Assembly (NCBI RefSeq): GCF_027913215.1
Contig: NZ_CP115784.1
Location: 1,984,001-2,048,000, forward strand
Reading direction: 5' to 3'
Origin: Paracoccus aerodenitrificans
GTDB taxonomy: Bacteria; Pseudomonadota; Alphaproteobacteria; Rhodobacterales; Rhodobacteraceae
DNA: 64,000 nt
The notes beneath the pieces are model-generated. The model ran no database searches. It was given only the letters and a program-made list of their open reading frames with translations, and was not told where the DNA came from. The translations under genes were made by a program, and so were the position numbers. Shown piece after piece: positions 1 through 8,566 of this stretch. Each line of letters opens with the position of its first letter. Positions within the stretch are counted from its first letter, which is position 1.

Positions 1-1
1 T

Positions 2-1573
2 GCGCTAATGGCCGAAGCCGATACCGCGACCGATGCGGGCCGCATTGCCGAGATCCAGACCCGGCTGGCAGACATAGATGCCTGGTCCGCCGAGGCGCGA
101 GCCTCGACCATCCTCAAGGGCCTGGGATTCTCGGATGCGGATCAGCGGCGTCCGAGCGCGGATTTCTCGGGCGGGTGGCGGATGCGGATCGCGCTTGCCG
201 GGGTGCTGTTCGCTGAGCCTGATCTGCTGCTGCTGGATGAGCCGACCAACTATCTGGACCTTGAAGGCGCGTTATGGCTGGAATCCTATCTGGCCCGCTA
301 TCCGCATACGGTCATCGTCATCAGCCATGACCGGGGGCTGCTGAACCGCGCCGTCGGTCATATCCTGCATCTCGAAGAGCGCAGGCTGACGCTTTATACC
401 GGCGGCTACGACATCTTCGCCCGGACCCGGGCCGAGAAACGCGCCTTGCAGGCCGCCGAGGCGAAAAAGCAGGACGCAAGGCGGGCGCATCTGCAAAGCT
501 TCGTGGACCGGTTCCGGGCCAAGGCGACCAAGGCCAAGCAGGCACAGGCCCGGATCAAGATGATCGCGAAGATGGAGCCGATCACCGCCCCGGAAGAGGC
601 GAAATTCCACCGTTTCAGCTTCCCCGAACCGGAACAGCTTTCCCCGCCCATTATCGCGATGGAAGCGGTCAGCGTCGGCTATGGCGAACGCGCGGTACTG
701 CAGCGGCTGAATCTGCGGATCGATCAGGATGACCGCATCGCATTGCTGGGGCGGAACGGTCAGGGAAAATCCACCCTGTCGAAGCTGCTGGCCGAGCGGC
801 TTGCGCCGATGGAAGGGCAGATCACACGGTCGTCCAAGCTGCGGATCGGCTATTTCGCGCAGCATCAGGTGGATGAGCTGGTGCTGACGGAAACGCCTCT
901 GAACCATGTGCGCCGCCTGCGCCCGGATGAGGCGCCGTCAAGGCTGCGGGCGCGACTGGCCGGGTTCGGGCTGATGGAGGCGCAGGCCGAAACCCGGGTG
1001 GGGCAGCTTTCCGGCGGGCAGAAGGCGCGGCTCTCGCTGCTGATCGCCACGATCGACGCGCCGCATCTGCTGGTGCTGGACGAGCCGACCAACCATCTGG
1101 ATATCGAATCGCGCGAGGCGCTGACCGAGGCGCTGAACGATTACAGCGGCGCGGTGGTTCTGGTCAGCCATGACATGCATCTTCTGTCTCTGGTCGCGGA
1201 CCGGCTTTGGCTGGTCGATCAGGGCGGGGTTGCGCCGTGGCAGGGCGATCTGGACGATTACCGCGCGATGCTGCTGCAAACCCCCGAGGACAGGCAAGCG
1301 AAGCCCGCCCCTGCCCCGAAACCGAAACGCGCCAGCCGGGATGAGATCCTGGAATTGCGGGCCGAGGCGCGGAAGGCCGAAGCCCGTGTCGAAAAACTGA
1401 CCGGGATGCTGGACAAGATCGGCGAGAAAATGGCCGATCCGGGGATTTACGACGATGCCGCCGAGGTCGAGAAATGGGGCCGCAAACATGCCGAGGCCTC
1501 CGAGGCGATGGGCCGGGCGGAAGCGCTGTGGATGGAAGCGATGGAGCGGCTGGAGCGGGCCGAGCGCGGCTGA
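2..1573 (+). CDS. ABC-F family ATPase, 5' end missing
   Basis: The reading frame is open at the left edge, so the N-terminus and the first Walker A lie outside the window. It is a soluble ABC-F protein with two nucleotide-binding domains on one chain and no membrane segments; relatives (Uup, YheS, EttA) act on the ribosome rather than in transport. Visible in order are the first-domain signature FSGGWRMR and Walker B LLLLDEPTNYLD, a Lys/Arg-rich helical linker, the second-domain Walker A GRNGQGKS, signature LSGGQKAR and Walker B LLVLDEPTNHLD, and a charged C-terminal helix of about 80 residues, which favours the YheS/Uup subtypes. The exact subtype cannot be fixed without the missing start. 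A MipA-like gene follows after 136 bases on the same strand. Confidence 0.9.
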   Translation, partial: ALMAEADTATDAGRIAEIQTRLADIDAWSAEARASTILKGLGFSDADQRRPSADFSGGWRMRIALAGVLFAEPDLLLLDEPTNYLDLEGALWLESYLARYPHTVIVISHDRGLLNRAVGHILHLEERRLTLYTGGYDIFARTRAEKRALQAAEAKKQDARRAHLQSFVDRFRAKATKAKQAQARIKMIAKMEPITAPEEAKFHRFSFPEPEQLSPPIIAMEAVSVGYGERAVLQRLNLRIDQDDRIALLGRNGQGKSTLSKLLAERLAPMEGQITRSSKLRIGYFAQHQVDELVLTETPLNHVRRLRPDEAPSRLRARLAGFGLMEAQAETRVGQLSGGQKARLSLLIATIDAPHLLVLDEPTNHLDIESREALTEALNDYSGAVVLVSHDMHLLSLVADRLWLVDQGGVAPWQGDLDDYRAMLLQTPEDRQAKPAPAPKPKRASRDEILELRAEARKAEARVEKLTGMLDKIGEKMADPGIYDDAAEVEKWGRKHAEASEAMGRAEALWMEAMERLERAERG

Positions 1574-1613
1574 GCCGGATCATCTGTTGCGCTGTGGTCA
1601 CGGGTTGCCATGC

Positions 1614-1661
1614 GCATTCCCCGGGCGACCTCACAATCTTGATTTCCTTACCCGGGAATGC
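1614..1661. repeat. Long-loop inverted repeat before mipA
   Basis: GCATTCCCCGGG at 1614-1625 is the reverse complement of CCCGGGAATGC at 1651-1661 apart from one extra C, with a 25-base AT-richer loop. It sits between the ABC-F stop and the start of the MipA-like gene. It could end the upstream transcript or shape the mipA leader. A weak TTGATT (1639) and CATAAT (1664) pair overlaps it, with 19 bases between, so it could equally be part of the mipA promoter. Confidence 0.4.
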
Positions 1662-1709
1662 CACATAATCCGGTATAGCTGCCCCTGTTTCCAGTTCGGG
1701 AATTCATCA

Positions 1710-2468
1710 ATGAAAATCGTCCTGCCGCTGATCGTCGCCGCCTCTGTAGCTACGCCGACACTGGCGCAGAGCTTCGACGATGCGACCGTTGTCAATCGTC
1801 GGCAGTCGGTTTCGCTGGATGTAGGCCTCGGGGCGGCCGTCAAGCCGACCTATCCGGGTTCCGACGAAACGGATGTCGTTCCGTGGTTCATCCTGCGCAA
1901 TCTGGAAATCAACGATTCGACCGGCAGAGAGCAGCAGGGTTTTTCCTTCGCGCCGAATCTCGGCTATATCGGCGAGCGTGACGAAGACGACGACGACCGC
2001 CTGCTGGGTCTGGACGATATCGACCCTGCTTATGAAGTCGGGGTGCGCGTCAGCTATCACAGCGGCCCGATGCGCAGCTATCTGACCCTGCGCAAGGGGT
2101 TCGGCGGGCATGAGGGGCTGACCGGCGAATTCGGGACGGAATACCGCATCGACGCATCCGACCGCCTGACCCTCTGGGCCGGGCTGGAAGCCGGTTATGG
2201 CGATGACGAATTCAACGATACCTATTTCGGCATTTCCGCGACTGACGCATCTTTCAGCGATTACTCGGAATATTCTCCGGGTGGCGGCATCAACTCGGCC
2301 TCGGCCAAGCTGGAAGCCCGTTACGATCTGACCCCGAAAACCGCTCTGCTGGGTGAGGTCAAATATACAAGGATCATCGGCGACGCCGCCGACAGCCCGA
2401 TCACGCTGGACGAGGACCAGCCCTCGGTGCGTCTGGGCATCGTGCGCAAGCTGAATTTCGAATTCTGA
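1710..2468 (+). CDS. MipA/OmpV family outer membrane protein
   Basis: A 252-residue predicted outer-membrane beta-barrel of the MipA/OmpV family. The start at 1710 gives a clean Sec signal peptide, MKIVLPLIVAASVATPTLAQ; the same frame is open back to 1455 but that extension has no signal peptide. After cleavage come the family features: a glycine-rich first strand (LDVGLGAAVKPTYPGSDE), alternating amphipathic strands, an acidic loop near residues 90-100 (DEDDDD), and a C-terminal strand ending in Phe (KLNFEF), as expected for BAM recognition. E. coli MipA is linked to murein synthesis and OmpV relatives act as porins; which applies here is not decided by sequence. A strong terminator follows. 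Confidence 0.85.
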   Translation: MKIVLPLIVAASVATPTLAQSFDDATVVNRRQSVSLDVGLGAAVKPTYPGSDETDVVPWFILRNLEINDSTGREQQGFSFAPNLGYIGERDEDDDDRLLGLDDIDPAYEVGVRVSYHSGPMRSYLTLRKGFGGHEGLTGEFGTEYRIDASDRLTLWAGLEAGYGDDEFNDTYFGISATDASFSDYSEYSPGGGINSASAKLEARYDLTPKTALLGEVKYTRIIGDAADSPITLDEDQPSVRLGIVRKLNFEF

Positions 2469-2507
2469 TCACGGCCCGATGGGCGGCTGATTCAGGCTGG
2501 TTGAACA

Positions 2508-2531
2508 GGGGCGGAGTGACCGCCCCTTTTT
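2508..2531 (+). terminator. Rho-independent terminator after mipA
   Basis: GGGGCGG (2508-2514) pairs perfectly with CCGCCCC (2520-2526) around the loop AGTGA, followed by TTTTT. A second perfect 7-bp inverted repeat, CCGGTTT/AAACCGG (2542-2560), lies between it and the stop codon of the convergent olsB-like gene and may serve that strand. Confidence 0.85.
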
Positions 2532-2563
2532 CGTGGCCGATCCGGTTTCTTTTAAACCGGGGA

Positions 2564-3319
2564 TTAACCAGCCACGCCACGCAGTAATTTCTGCCGGGAC
2601 GGGGGAATCGTTGCGATTTCCAGCCCGGTGAACACATGCAGCGTGCCGAGCTGTTCATCGACAACGGCATGATCCGACACCCAGCCTCCCATCAGCAAAT
2701 AGCTGCGCAGAAGCGGCGGCAACCCTGCCTGGGCGCGTCTCGGATCGGGTTTCATCCGGCGCAGGGCGCGGGCGAAACGGAAGACTTTGGGCGATTTCAC
2801 CCGTGGCAGCCAGCGGCGCGGTGCCAGATGACGCTCTTTCAGCAGGGCGAATGTGTCGGCATAACCCTCGGTATCGGTGCCGATGAAAGAGGAGCATCCG
2901 AACAGAAGCTGCACGTTATTGTCGTCGACGAACCGGGTCATCGCCCCCCATGCGACGCGCAGAATATCGGGATCGGCATGTTCGGGATGGATGCAGAAGC
3001 GCCCCATCTCGACCATCGGGCCCTGAAATTCTTTCAGCCGGTTCAGATCGTAATGACTGGCCGAATAGCTGCGGCCGATCTCGGCCCCGCTTGCCAGCAG
3101 CATGAAGCGGAAGGTCGCGAGCAATTGCCCGCTGCGCTGATCGTGGATCAGGACATGGTGACAGGCATCGTCGAACGCATCCGCATCCACCGCCAGACCG
3201 TCATCATCGTTCTGGCCCCGCTTGCCCATGAAAGCCAGCCAGCGAAGCCTTTGAGCCGCGCGAAGATCCTCGGCACTTTCGGCCAGCCGCACCTGATAGC
3301 GACCCTTGTTCAGCATCAT
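2564..3319 (-). CDS. olsB: L-ornithine N-acyltransferase (OlsB-like)
   Basis: GNAT-fold acyltransferase of the OlsB type, about 250 residues, cytoplasmic face of the inner membrane. OlsB moves a 3-hydroxyacyl group from acyl-ACP to ornithine, the first step of phosphorus-free ornithine lipids. Family marks seen: LNKGRYQVRLAESAEDLRAAQRLR at the N-terminus, the VEMGRFCIHPEHADP motif in the middle, and FGCSSFIGTD further on. I start it at the tandem ATGs at 3319/3316 because GGAGAG lies just upstream; the longer frame to 3367 has no such site and would run towards msrB. The usual partner olsA is not adjacent: downstream is the convergent mipA. The acyl donor and acceptor are inferred from the family. 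Confidence 0.82.
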   Translation of the reverse strand: MMLNKGRYQVRLAESAEDLRAAQRLRWLAFMGKRGQNDDDGLAVDADAFDDACHHVLIHDQRSGQLLATFRFMLLASGAEIGRSYSASHYDLNRLKEFQGPMVEMGRFCIHPEHADPDILRVAWGAMTRFVDDNNVQLLFGCSSFIGTDTEGYADTFALLKERHLAPRRWLPRVKSPKVFRFARALRRMKPDPRRAQAGLPPLLRSYLLMGGWVSDHAVVDEQLGTLHVFTGLEIATIPPSRQKLLRGVAG

Positions 3320-3405
3320 CAACCGCTCTCCACCGGACTGCGCCGCGCCCTTGTCACCTGCTGCCATAATCCTATCTTGTAACGGTGGCGCAACAGGAGA
3401 GTTTC

Positions 3406-3795
3406 ATGGCCAAAGTAAAGAAAACCGATGCAGAGTGGCGCGCACAGCTCAGCGAAGAGGAATATTACGTCACCCGTCAGGCGGGAACCGAGCGGCCTTT
3501 TTCGCATGAAGGCTTTCCGAAGGATGCCGGTTATTTCGCCTGTATCTGCTGCGGTGCGCCTTTGTTCACGCAGGATGCGAAATTCGAAAGCCATTGCGGC
3601 TGGCCGAGTTTCTCGGCCCCCGGAGGCGAGATCGACGAGCATCGCGATACCAGTCACGGCATGGTGCGGACCGAGGTTCGCTGCCATGAATGCGACGCGC
3701 ATCTGGGTCATGTCTTCCCCGACGGCCCGCCGCCCACGGGGCAGCGCTATTGCATTAACGGCGTTGCGATCAGATTCGTCCCGGCAGAGGGCTGA
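3406..3795 (+). CDS. msrB: Peptide-methionine (R)-S-oxide reductase MsrB
   Basis: 129 residues, normal MsrB length, cytosolic. It reduces the R epimer of methionine sulfoxide in proteins. Seen: zinc-binding pairs CICC and CHEC, the substrate-pocket stretch [19 protein letters not shown], and the catalytic cysteine in [11 protein letters not shown] near the C-terminus. The ATG at 3406 follows AGGAGA with good spacing; the GTG at 3385 in the same frame is less likely. It is divergent from olsB, whose start lies 86 bases away. A hairpin repeat follows the stop. Confidence 0.95.
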   Translation: MAKVKKTDAEWRAQLSEEEYYVTRQAGTERPFSHEGFPKDAGYFACICCGAPLFTQDAKFESHCGWPSFSAPGGEIDEHRDTSHGMVRTEVRCHECDAHLGHVFPDGPPPTGQRYCINGVAIRFVPAEG

Positions 3796-3804
3796 TATGC
3801 CGGA

Positions 3805-3855
3805 CCGGGGGTTTCACACCCCCGGACCCCCGTGAGGTACTTGCACACTGAAGAT
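3805..3855. repeat. GC-rich hairpin repeat, copy A (variant)
   Basis: CCGGGGG (3805-3811) pairs with CCCCCGG (3819-3825), followed by ACCCCCG and a degenerate tail ending CACTGAAGATA. The same architecture recurs at 7450, 33414 and 37956. This copy has the most divergent tail. It lies 10 bases after the msrB stop and probably ends that transcript. Further on, 3886-3895 is a run of ten G. Confidence 0.7.
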
Positions 3856-4021
3856 ATGCGGGAGGTGGTCATGCCGGATGTCGCCGGGGGGGGGGTTTAT
3901 GCGGGAAGCTTCGATTCGACGCTGCAGGGGAACCCGATCGTGTCGGGATCTGACATTGTCAGGATTGCCGGAATTTCCGGGCATGGTCCGGCATCCGAGC
4001 GATGAGGCGGGCTGAGCCTGC

Positions 4022-5194
4022 TTAGCCCTGCTGCGGCGCGTCGTCTTCCGCCGGGACATGATCCGGCAGATCGTCCCCGAGAACGCCTTCGATATAGAGG
4101 CGCTGCACCAGTACCATCGCCACCACCATCAGCGGCGCGGCAACCAGAATGCCCGGAATCCCGAACAGAACGCCAAAGCCGATCACGCCGAAAATCGTCA
4201 TCACCGGCGGCAGCCCTGCGGCTTTCCTCTGGATCAGCGGCATGATGACATTGCCCTCGAATTGCTGGACCGCAACGAACAGCAACAGAACGTAAAGCGC
4301 ATCGCGCGGACCCTGCGTCAGCGAAAACAGCACCGCAGGAACGCCGGACAGGAACGGTCCGATATAGGGAATGGCATTGGTCAGCCCGGCAATGATTCCC
4401 AGAACCAGAGCAAGGGGAATATCCAGCAGCCACAGCCCGCCCCCGGTCAGAACCGCCACGATCACCATGTCGAGGGACTGCCCGGCGAACCAGCTCCATA
4501 ATTTGTCGCCGATCTCACGCAATATCTCTCCGGCATGTTTGCGCTGACCAAGCGGAACCAGCCGCAGAACGCCCGAAACATAGGGTTTGGGGTTCAGCGC
4601 CAGAAAGATCGCCACGGTCAGCACCAGCACGAGATTGGCGACGCCGCCGATCACGGCATTGACCGTCCCGCGCAGGAAACCGAAAATCCCCATCACCGAA
4701 TTCGCGAAAGAGGGCCGCATAGCGCCCGAACTGGAAGCGGAGCCCCCTGCTGCATTCGCGCCGCTCTGCGCATCCTGCGACACTCTGTCGAACAGGAAAT
4801 TGCCGATTGCCGAGCTGTTCAGCCAGTCGGTGATCTGTTGCCATGCCTGAGGGATCGCGGCGATAAGCTGCCGCATCTGCTGAGAAATCTGCGGCCCGGC
4901 ATTCATGACCAATGCGCCGAAAGCCAGAACGACAATCCCGAGCACCAGAAAAACGCCGACCGTCGCCGAAACCGGCAGATGGCTGGTCAGGTAGACAGAG
5001 GATTTCCGCAGCGCGATGGCGATCAGGATCGCGGCGAATCCCATCAGCAGGACGAAGGACAGTTTCCAGATCAGCATCAGCATGATGCCGACCGCGAATG
5101 TCGTCAGAATGGTCGGAACCGGCACAGGTCGGCGCGACATTTTCAGGCTGCTATCGGCTTCCTCGGTTTCCGGGAGGTCGCGCATCTGGGGCAT
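4022..5194 (-). CDS. AI-2E/PerM family membrane transporter
   Basis: 390-residue multi-pass inner-membrane protein of the AI-2E transporter family (PerM/TqsA/YdiK group). Members are exporters or antiporters with poorly defined substrates; the AI-2 link comes from E. coli TqsA and should not be assumed here. Seen: two N-terminal hydrophobic segments (about residues 30-65), one at 78-98, an amphipathic extramembrane stretch rich in Gln and Ser (100-170), then the conserved C-terminal membrane half with AIPYIGPFLSGVPAV and FEGNVIMPLIQRKAAGLPP. The tail is acidic and soluble. AGGA lies 8 bases before the ATG. The gene stands alone, convergent with msrB; the gap contains the hairpin repeat and the G tract. 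Confidence 0.85.
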   Translation of the reverse strand: MPQMRDLPETEEADSSLKMSRRPVPVPTILTTFAVGIMLMLIWKLSFVLLMGFAAILIAIALRKSSVYLTSHLPVSATVGVFLVLGIVVLAFGALVMNAGPQISQQMRQLIAAIPQAWQQITDWLNSSAIGNFLFDRVSQDAQSGANAAGGSASSSGAMRPSFANSVMGIFGFLRGTVNAVIGGVANLVLVLTVAIFLALNPKPYVSGVLRLVPLGQRKHAGEILREIGDKLWSWFAGQSLDMVIVAVLTGGGLWLLDIPLALVLGIIAGLTNAIPYIGPFLSGVPAVLFSLTQGPRDALYVLLLFVAVQQFEGNVIMPLIQRKAAGLPPVMTIFGVIGFGVLFGIPGILVAAPLMVVAMVLVQRLYIEGVLGDDLPDHVPAEDDAPQQG

Positions 5195-5260
5195 GTGTTC
5201 GTCCTGAAGGCGAAAATCGCGAAAAACAGTCCCTCGCGAGCTGTCGCGCGGGTTAGGTCG

Positions 5261-5707
5261 TTACTCTTCCAGAATGCTGGAAGGATTGAAATTACCCAGA
5301 TTGCCGAGAAGCTGACGAATCAGGCTGATCGAGGTAATTCCCGAATCGGTCACGCGGCTGGACAGAACCACGACGCGACCATCTTCAAGCGCGAAACGCT
5401 CGATATTCGAGACGGTTCCATCGGTGGCAAAATGAACCGCAACCACCTGACGGTCGATTTCAGCCGGGCGCAGCATCCCGTAATAGCGCCAGCGAGAGCC
5501 AACATAATACCAGCCCGAACCCTCAAGAAGCCCCATAGAGGAAGGCCGTCCGATCATCGATTCCAGTTCGAACTGATTGGTTTCACCGACAACGACCTGA
5601 GACAGATCGGTTTCAGGCGGCACATAGCCATGATGGCGGTACACCGGCGAACAAGCGGTCAGTGCCAGAGTCATCGCAATAACAACAAGGCTGCGGATTG
5701 ATATCAT
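5261..5707 (-). CDS. bamE: BamE/SmpA-type outer membrane lipoprotein
   Basis: 148-residue lipoprotein precursor: signal peptide ending in the lipobox LTAC (Cys 19), then a BamE-like fold. BamE is an accessory lipoprotein of the BAM complex that inserts outer-membrane barrels. Family marks: VVVGETNQFELESMIGRPSS (the helix pair after the first strand) and GSGWYYVGSRW. I use the ATG at 5707 because it gives the lipoprotein signal; the frame extends upstream to 5872 without one. It is divergent from yceD, and this bamE/yceD pairing is common in Rhodobacterales. Confidence 0.85.
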   Translation of the reverse strand: MISIRSLVVIAMTLALTACSPVYRHHGYVPPETDLSQVVVGETNQFELESMIGRPSSMGLLEGSGWYYVGSRWRYYGMLRPAEIDRQVVAVHFATDGTVSNIERFALEDGRVVVLSSRVTDSGITSISLIRQLLGNLGNFNPSSILEE

Positions 5708-5827
5708 ACGTCGGTCTTCCCGCCAGTTACACGGCCCCGGTTGACGCCGCTTGCATGGCTTAGCAAACTCGGCCAGCCCGCTCAAGAAGTTCACGGTTAA
5801 GTGGACGGAATCCATCTGGAAAGCCTC

Positions 5828-6358
5828 ATGTCTGTATTTTCTCCCCTCTCGGAACGGTTGCGCGTGGCGCATCTGTCGCCCAATCGCGACAATCCGTTCG
5901 ATATCGCCCCCGATGCCGCGGCACGGCGGGAAATCGCTGCAGAATTATCTCTGTCAGAGTTGCCCCATATGCGGTTTTCGGGTCGGGTTCAGGCCTCGGG
6001 CGCGGAGGAATGGGCGCTTGACGGAAAGCTGAGCGCTACGGTGGTGCAACCCTGTGTTATTACGCTGGATCCGGTCACGACGGAGATATCGGAAACTGTC
6101 AGCCTGTTATTTTCTCCGCATGTTGCAGCACCGGAGGAAGACGAGGTCGAAATGGGGGATGACAGCGTCGAGCCTCTGGGACAGTGGATCGATATCGGTG
6201 CCATTGCGATCGAAGCGCTGTCACTGGCCCTGCCGACCCATCCCCGTGCGCCCGGAGCCGAATTGCCGGAAGACGCCTCGGACCCCGGACCTGAGGAGGA
6301 ATCATCGCGCAAGCCTTTCGCCGGGCTGGCGGATCTGATGAAGCGCGGCGAGAATTAG
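5828..6358 (+). CDS. yceD: YceD family protein (DUF177)
   Basis: 176-residue cytosolic protein of the DUF177/YceD family, which is linked to large-subunit ribosomal RNA accumulation. In most bacteria it lies directly upstream of rpmF and plsX, but here the next gene is rnhA on the opposite strand, so the usual cluster is broken. Seen: the core strand with the conserved Cys (VVQPCVITLDPV), a central acidic stretch (PEEDEVEMGDD), IDIGAIAIEALSLALPTHPR, and the C-terminal motif KPFAGLADLMKRGEN. The ATG at 5828 has GGAAAG upstream; an in-frame GTG at 5801 is the alternative. Confidence 0.85.
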   Translation: MSVFSPLSERLRVAHLSPNRDNPFDIAPDAAARREIAAELSLSELPHMRFSGRVQASGAEEWALDGKLSATVVQPCVITLDPVTTEISETVSLLFSPHVAAPEEDEVEMGDDSVEPLGQWIDIGAIAIEALSLALPTHPRAPGAELPEDASDPGPEEESSRKPFAGLADLMKRGEN

Positions 6359-6362
6359 AGCG

Positions 6363-6845
6363 TCAGTCGGATACTGGCTGAGCCTTTTCGGGACGGGGTT
6401 TATAGGGCTTCATCCCCTCACGCGCCAATTCGTCGGCACGTTCGTTTTCGGGATGACCGGCATGGCCCTTGATCCATTCCCATGTCACCTGATGGCGTTC
6501 CTGCGCCGCATCGAGGCGCTGCCACAGATCGACATTCTTGACCGGCTTTCGGCCTGCGGTCTTCCAGCCATTGCGCTTCCAGCCGTGAATCCAGCCGGTC
6601 ACCCCGTTCTTCACATAGGCCGAATCGGTAGTGATGGTGATCTCTGACGCGCGGGTAAGCGTTTCCAGCGCGATGATCGCGGCCATCAGCTCCATGCGGT
6701 TATTGGTGGTGTCGGCCTCGCCGCCTTTCAACTCGCGCTCTTTGAGGATCTCATCGCCCTTCACGGCCCGCATCAATACGCCCCAGCCTCCGGGACCCGG
6801 ATTGCCGCTGCAGGCACCATCCGTCCAGGCGAGAAGCCGGGTCAT
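6363..6845 (-). CDS. rnhA: Ribonuclease HI
   Basis: 160 residues, standard RNase HI size. It cuts the RNA strand of RNA-DNA hybrids. All catalytic acids are visible: Asp in [11 protein letters not shown], Glu in NRMELMAA, Asp in [10 protein letters not shown] and Asp in NERADELA, with the His loop in [10 protein letters not shown]. The ATG overlaps the stop of the upstream glutathione-transferase gene as ATGA (6842-6845), so the two are translationally coupled. The C-terminal 15 residues are basic and proline-rich. Confidence 0.97.
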   Translation of the reverse strand: MTRLLAWTDGACSGNPGPGGWGVLMRAVKGDEILKERELKGGEADTTNNRMELMAAIIALETLTRASEITITTDSAYVKNGVTGWIHGWKRNGWKTAGRKPVKNVDLWQRLDAAQERHQVTWEWIKGHAGHPENERADELAREGMKPYKPRPEKAQPVSD

Positions 6846-7447
6846 CCATCCAGTCCCTTGTAACGCGGCAGGGCGGCAATACGCGCCAGCCACGCATTGA
6901 TGGCGGGGAAGCGCTGCATCTCGAATCCACCCTTCTCACCTGCCGTATGCGTATAGCCGTAAAGACAGATATCGGCGAGGCTGACCGCCTCTCCGACCAG
7001 CCAGTCACGGCCATGAAGGCGATTCTCCATCATCAGCAGATGCGCATGACCGCGCTCCAGCAACTCCGCCAGACGTTCCGGCGTCGCCTGGCTACGGCGG
7101 TGCGGATAGGTCAGCAGTGCGGCCCGGACGGCGACGCTTCCTTCATGCTGATTCTGCTCCCAGAACATCCAGCTTAACATTTCGGCACGCAGAAACGGAT
7201 CTTCGGGGATAAAGCGGCTTCCCTCTGCCAGCCAGGACAGGATCGCATTCGATTCCGGCAAAACCCGGCCATCCTCCAGAACCAGAACCGGAGCCTTGCC
7301 GAAAGGCAGTTGCCCGCTTGTTTTGGCCTCGGCCAGAGAATCGGTCTGATATTCCGTATCGATGATCTCGGCCTCGCGGCCAAGAAGCGCCAGCAAGAGC
7401 CGCACCTTGTATGAGTTCCCCGAAGACGGCATGGAATAGAGTTTCAT
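6842..7447 (-). CDS. Glutathione S-transferase family protein
   Basis: 201 residues with the two-domain GST layout: thioredoxin-fold N-terminus ([19 protein letters not shown], then the cis-Pro/glutathione-binding segment [19 protein letters not shown]) and an all-helical C-terminal domain. SGNS in the first loop offers a Ser as likely catalytic residue, as in the beta/theta-like bacterial GSTs. The substrate is unknown. It forms an operon with rnhA through an ATGA overlap. Its ribosome binding site AGGATGAA is provided by the end of a GC-rich hairpin repeat that fills the gap to ispH. Confidence 0.87.
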   Translation of the reverse strand: MKLYSMPSSGNSYKVRLLLALLGREAEIIDTEYQTDSLAEAKTSGQLPFGKAPVLVLEDGRVLPESNAILSWLAEGSRFIPEDPFLRAEMLSWMFWEQNQHEGSVAVRAALLTYPHRRSQATPERLAELLERGHAHLLMMENRLHGRDWLVGEAVSLADICLYGYTHTAGEKGGFEMQRFPAINAWLARIAALPRYKGLDG

Positions 7448-7449
7448 CG

Positions 7450-7502
7450 TTTCATCCTGGCGAAAATATCCTCTGGGGGTCCGGGGGGCGAAGCACCCCC
7501 GG
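7450..7502. repeat. GC-rich hairpin repeat, copy B
   Basis: Starts TTTCATCCTGGCGAAAATAT, then a CTGGGGGT box and the hairpin CCGGGGG (7481-7487)/CCCCCGG (7496-7502) with loop GCGAAGCA. It fills the ispH-gst gap. On the minus strand it reads hairpin first and ends in CCAGGATGAAA directly before the gst ATG, so the repeat both follows ispH like a terminator and carries the gst Shine-Dalgarno sequence. Confidence 0.85.
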
Positions 7503-7511
7503 TGCGGCGTT

Positions 7512-8468
7512 TCAGGCAGGGACGCGCAGGACGCGTGGCACCTTGAATTCGACATTTTCCTGCGCCGTCTCGACGATCTGCACATCGACCTCGAAACGGG
7601 AGCGGAACGCGTCGATCACCTCATTGACCAGCACTTCCGGGGCGCTTGCCCCGGCGGTCACGCCAACCGCCCGGACTCCTTCCATTGCCCGCCAGTCGAT
7701 CTGATCGGCACGCATGACAAGCTGCGAATAGGCGCAGCCCGCCGCTTTCCCGACCTCGACCAGACGGCGCGAATTCGACGAGTTCGGCGCACCGATCACC
7801 AGCAGCGCGTCGATTTTCGGCGCAACAGATTTCACCGCCGCCTGACGATTGGTCGTGGCATAGCAGATATCTTCCTTGGCCGGTCCCACGATCGAGGGAA
7901 ACCGCGCCTGCAACGCTGCCACGATCGCGGCGGTATCATCGACGGAAAGCGTGGTCTGGGTGATGAAGGCAAGGCTCTCGGGGTCGCGCGGCTCGATTAT
8001 AGCGACATCATCCACGGTTTCGACCAACAGAACCTCCCCCTCGGGAAGCTGTCCCATCGTGCCCAGAACCTCGGGATGCCCGGCATGGCCGATCATCACC
8101 ATTTGCAGACCGTCGCGGGAATGCCGTTCAGCCTCGACATGCACCTTGCTGACCAGCGGGCACGTCGCATCGACATAGATCATCTCGCGCCGCTGCGCCT
8201 CGGCCGGGACCGATTTCGGCACGCCATGCGCGGAAAAGATCACCGGGCGGTCATCGGGGCATTCATCCAGCTCCTCGACGAAGATCGCACCTTTTTCGCG
8301 CAGCCCGTCCACGACGAATTTATTATGCACGATTTCGTGACGGACATAGACCGGAGCGCCCCATTTCTGCAGCGCCATTTCGACGATCTTGATCGCCCGG
8401 TCCACACCGGCGCAGAAGCCGCGCGGCGCGGCGAGATACAGGGTCAGAGGAGGCAGCGCATGTTCCAT
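7512..8468 (-). CDS. ispH: 4-hydroxy-3-methylbut-2-enyl diphosphate reductase IspH
   Basis: 318 residues. The last enzyme of the MEP isoprenoid pathway: it converts HMBPP to IPP and DMAPP with a 4Fe-4S cluster. The three cluster cysteines are in [12 protein letters not shown] (near residue 18), [11 protein letters not shown] (about 100) and [11 protein letters not shown] (about 195); the catalytic Glu lies in the family segment around [11 protein letters not shown]. The ATG at 8468 is chosen because homologous sequence starts there; the frame runs open to 8600. Divergent from the sugar dehydrogenase gene. Confidence 0.97.
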   Translation of the reverse strand: MEHALPPLTLYLAAPRGFCAGVDRAIKIVEMALQKWGAPVYVRHEIVHNKFVVDGLREKGAIFVEELDECPDDRPVIFSAHGVPKSVPAEAQRREMIYVDATCPLVSKVHVEAERHSRDGLQMVMIGHAGHPEVLGTMGQLPEGEVLLVETVDDVAIIEPRDPESLAFITQTTLSVDDTAAIVAALQARFPSIVGPAKEDICYATTNRQAAVKSVAPKIDALLVIGAPNSSNSRRLVEVGKAAGCAYSQLVMRADQIDWRAMEGVRAVGVTAGASAPEVLVNEVIDAFRSRFEVDVQIVETAQENVEFKVPRVLRVPA

Positions 8469-8566
8469 AGCGCCGGGGTAACCCGCCCGGCGGGGAAAAT
8501 CCAGTGGACCCAAGCGCCGCGCCGGGCGTTGTGATCCCATCAAGGACACAGCGCAGGAGATATGGG

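Noticed and set aside
3897..4499. 200-codon open frame overlapping the AI-2E family gene
   Set aside because: Out-of-frame shadow of the transporter, which has the membrane helices and the family motifs.
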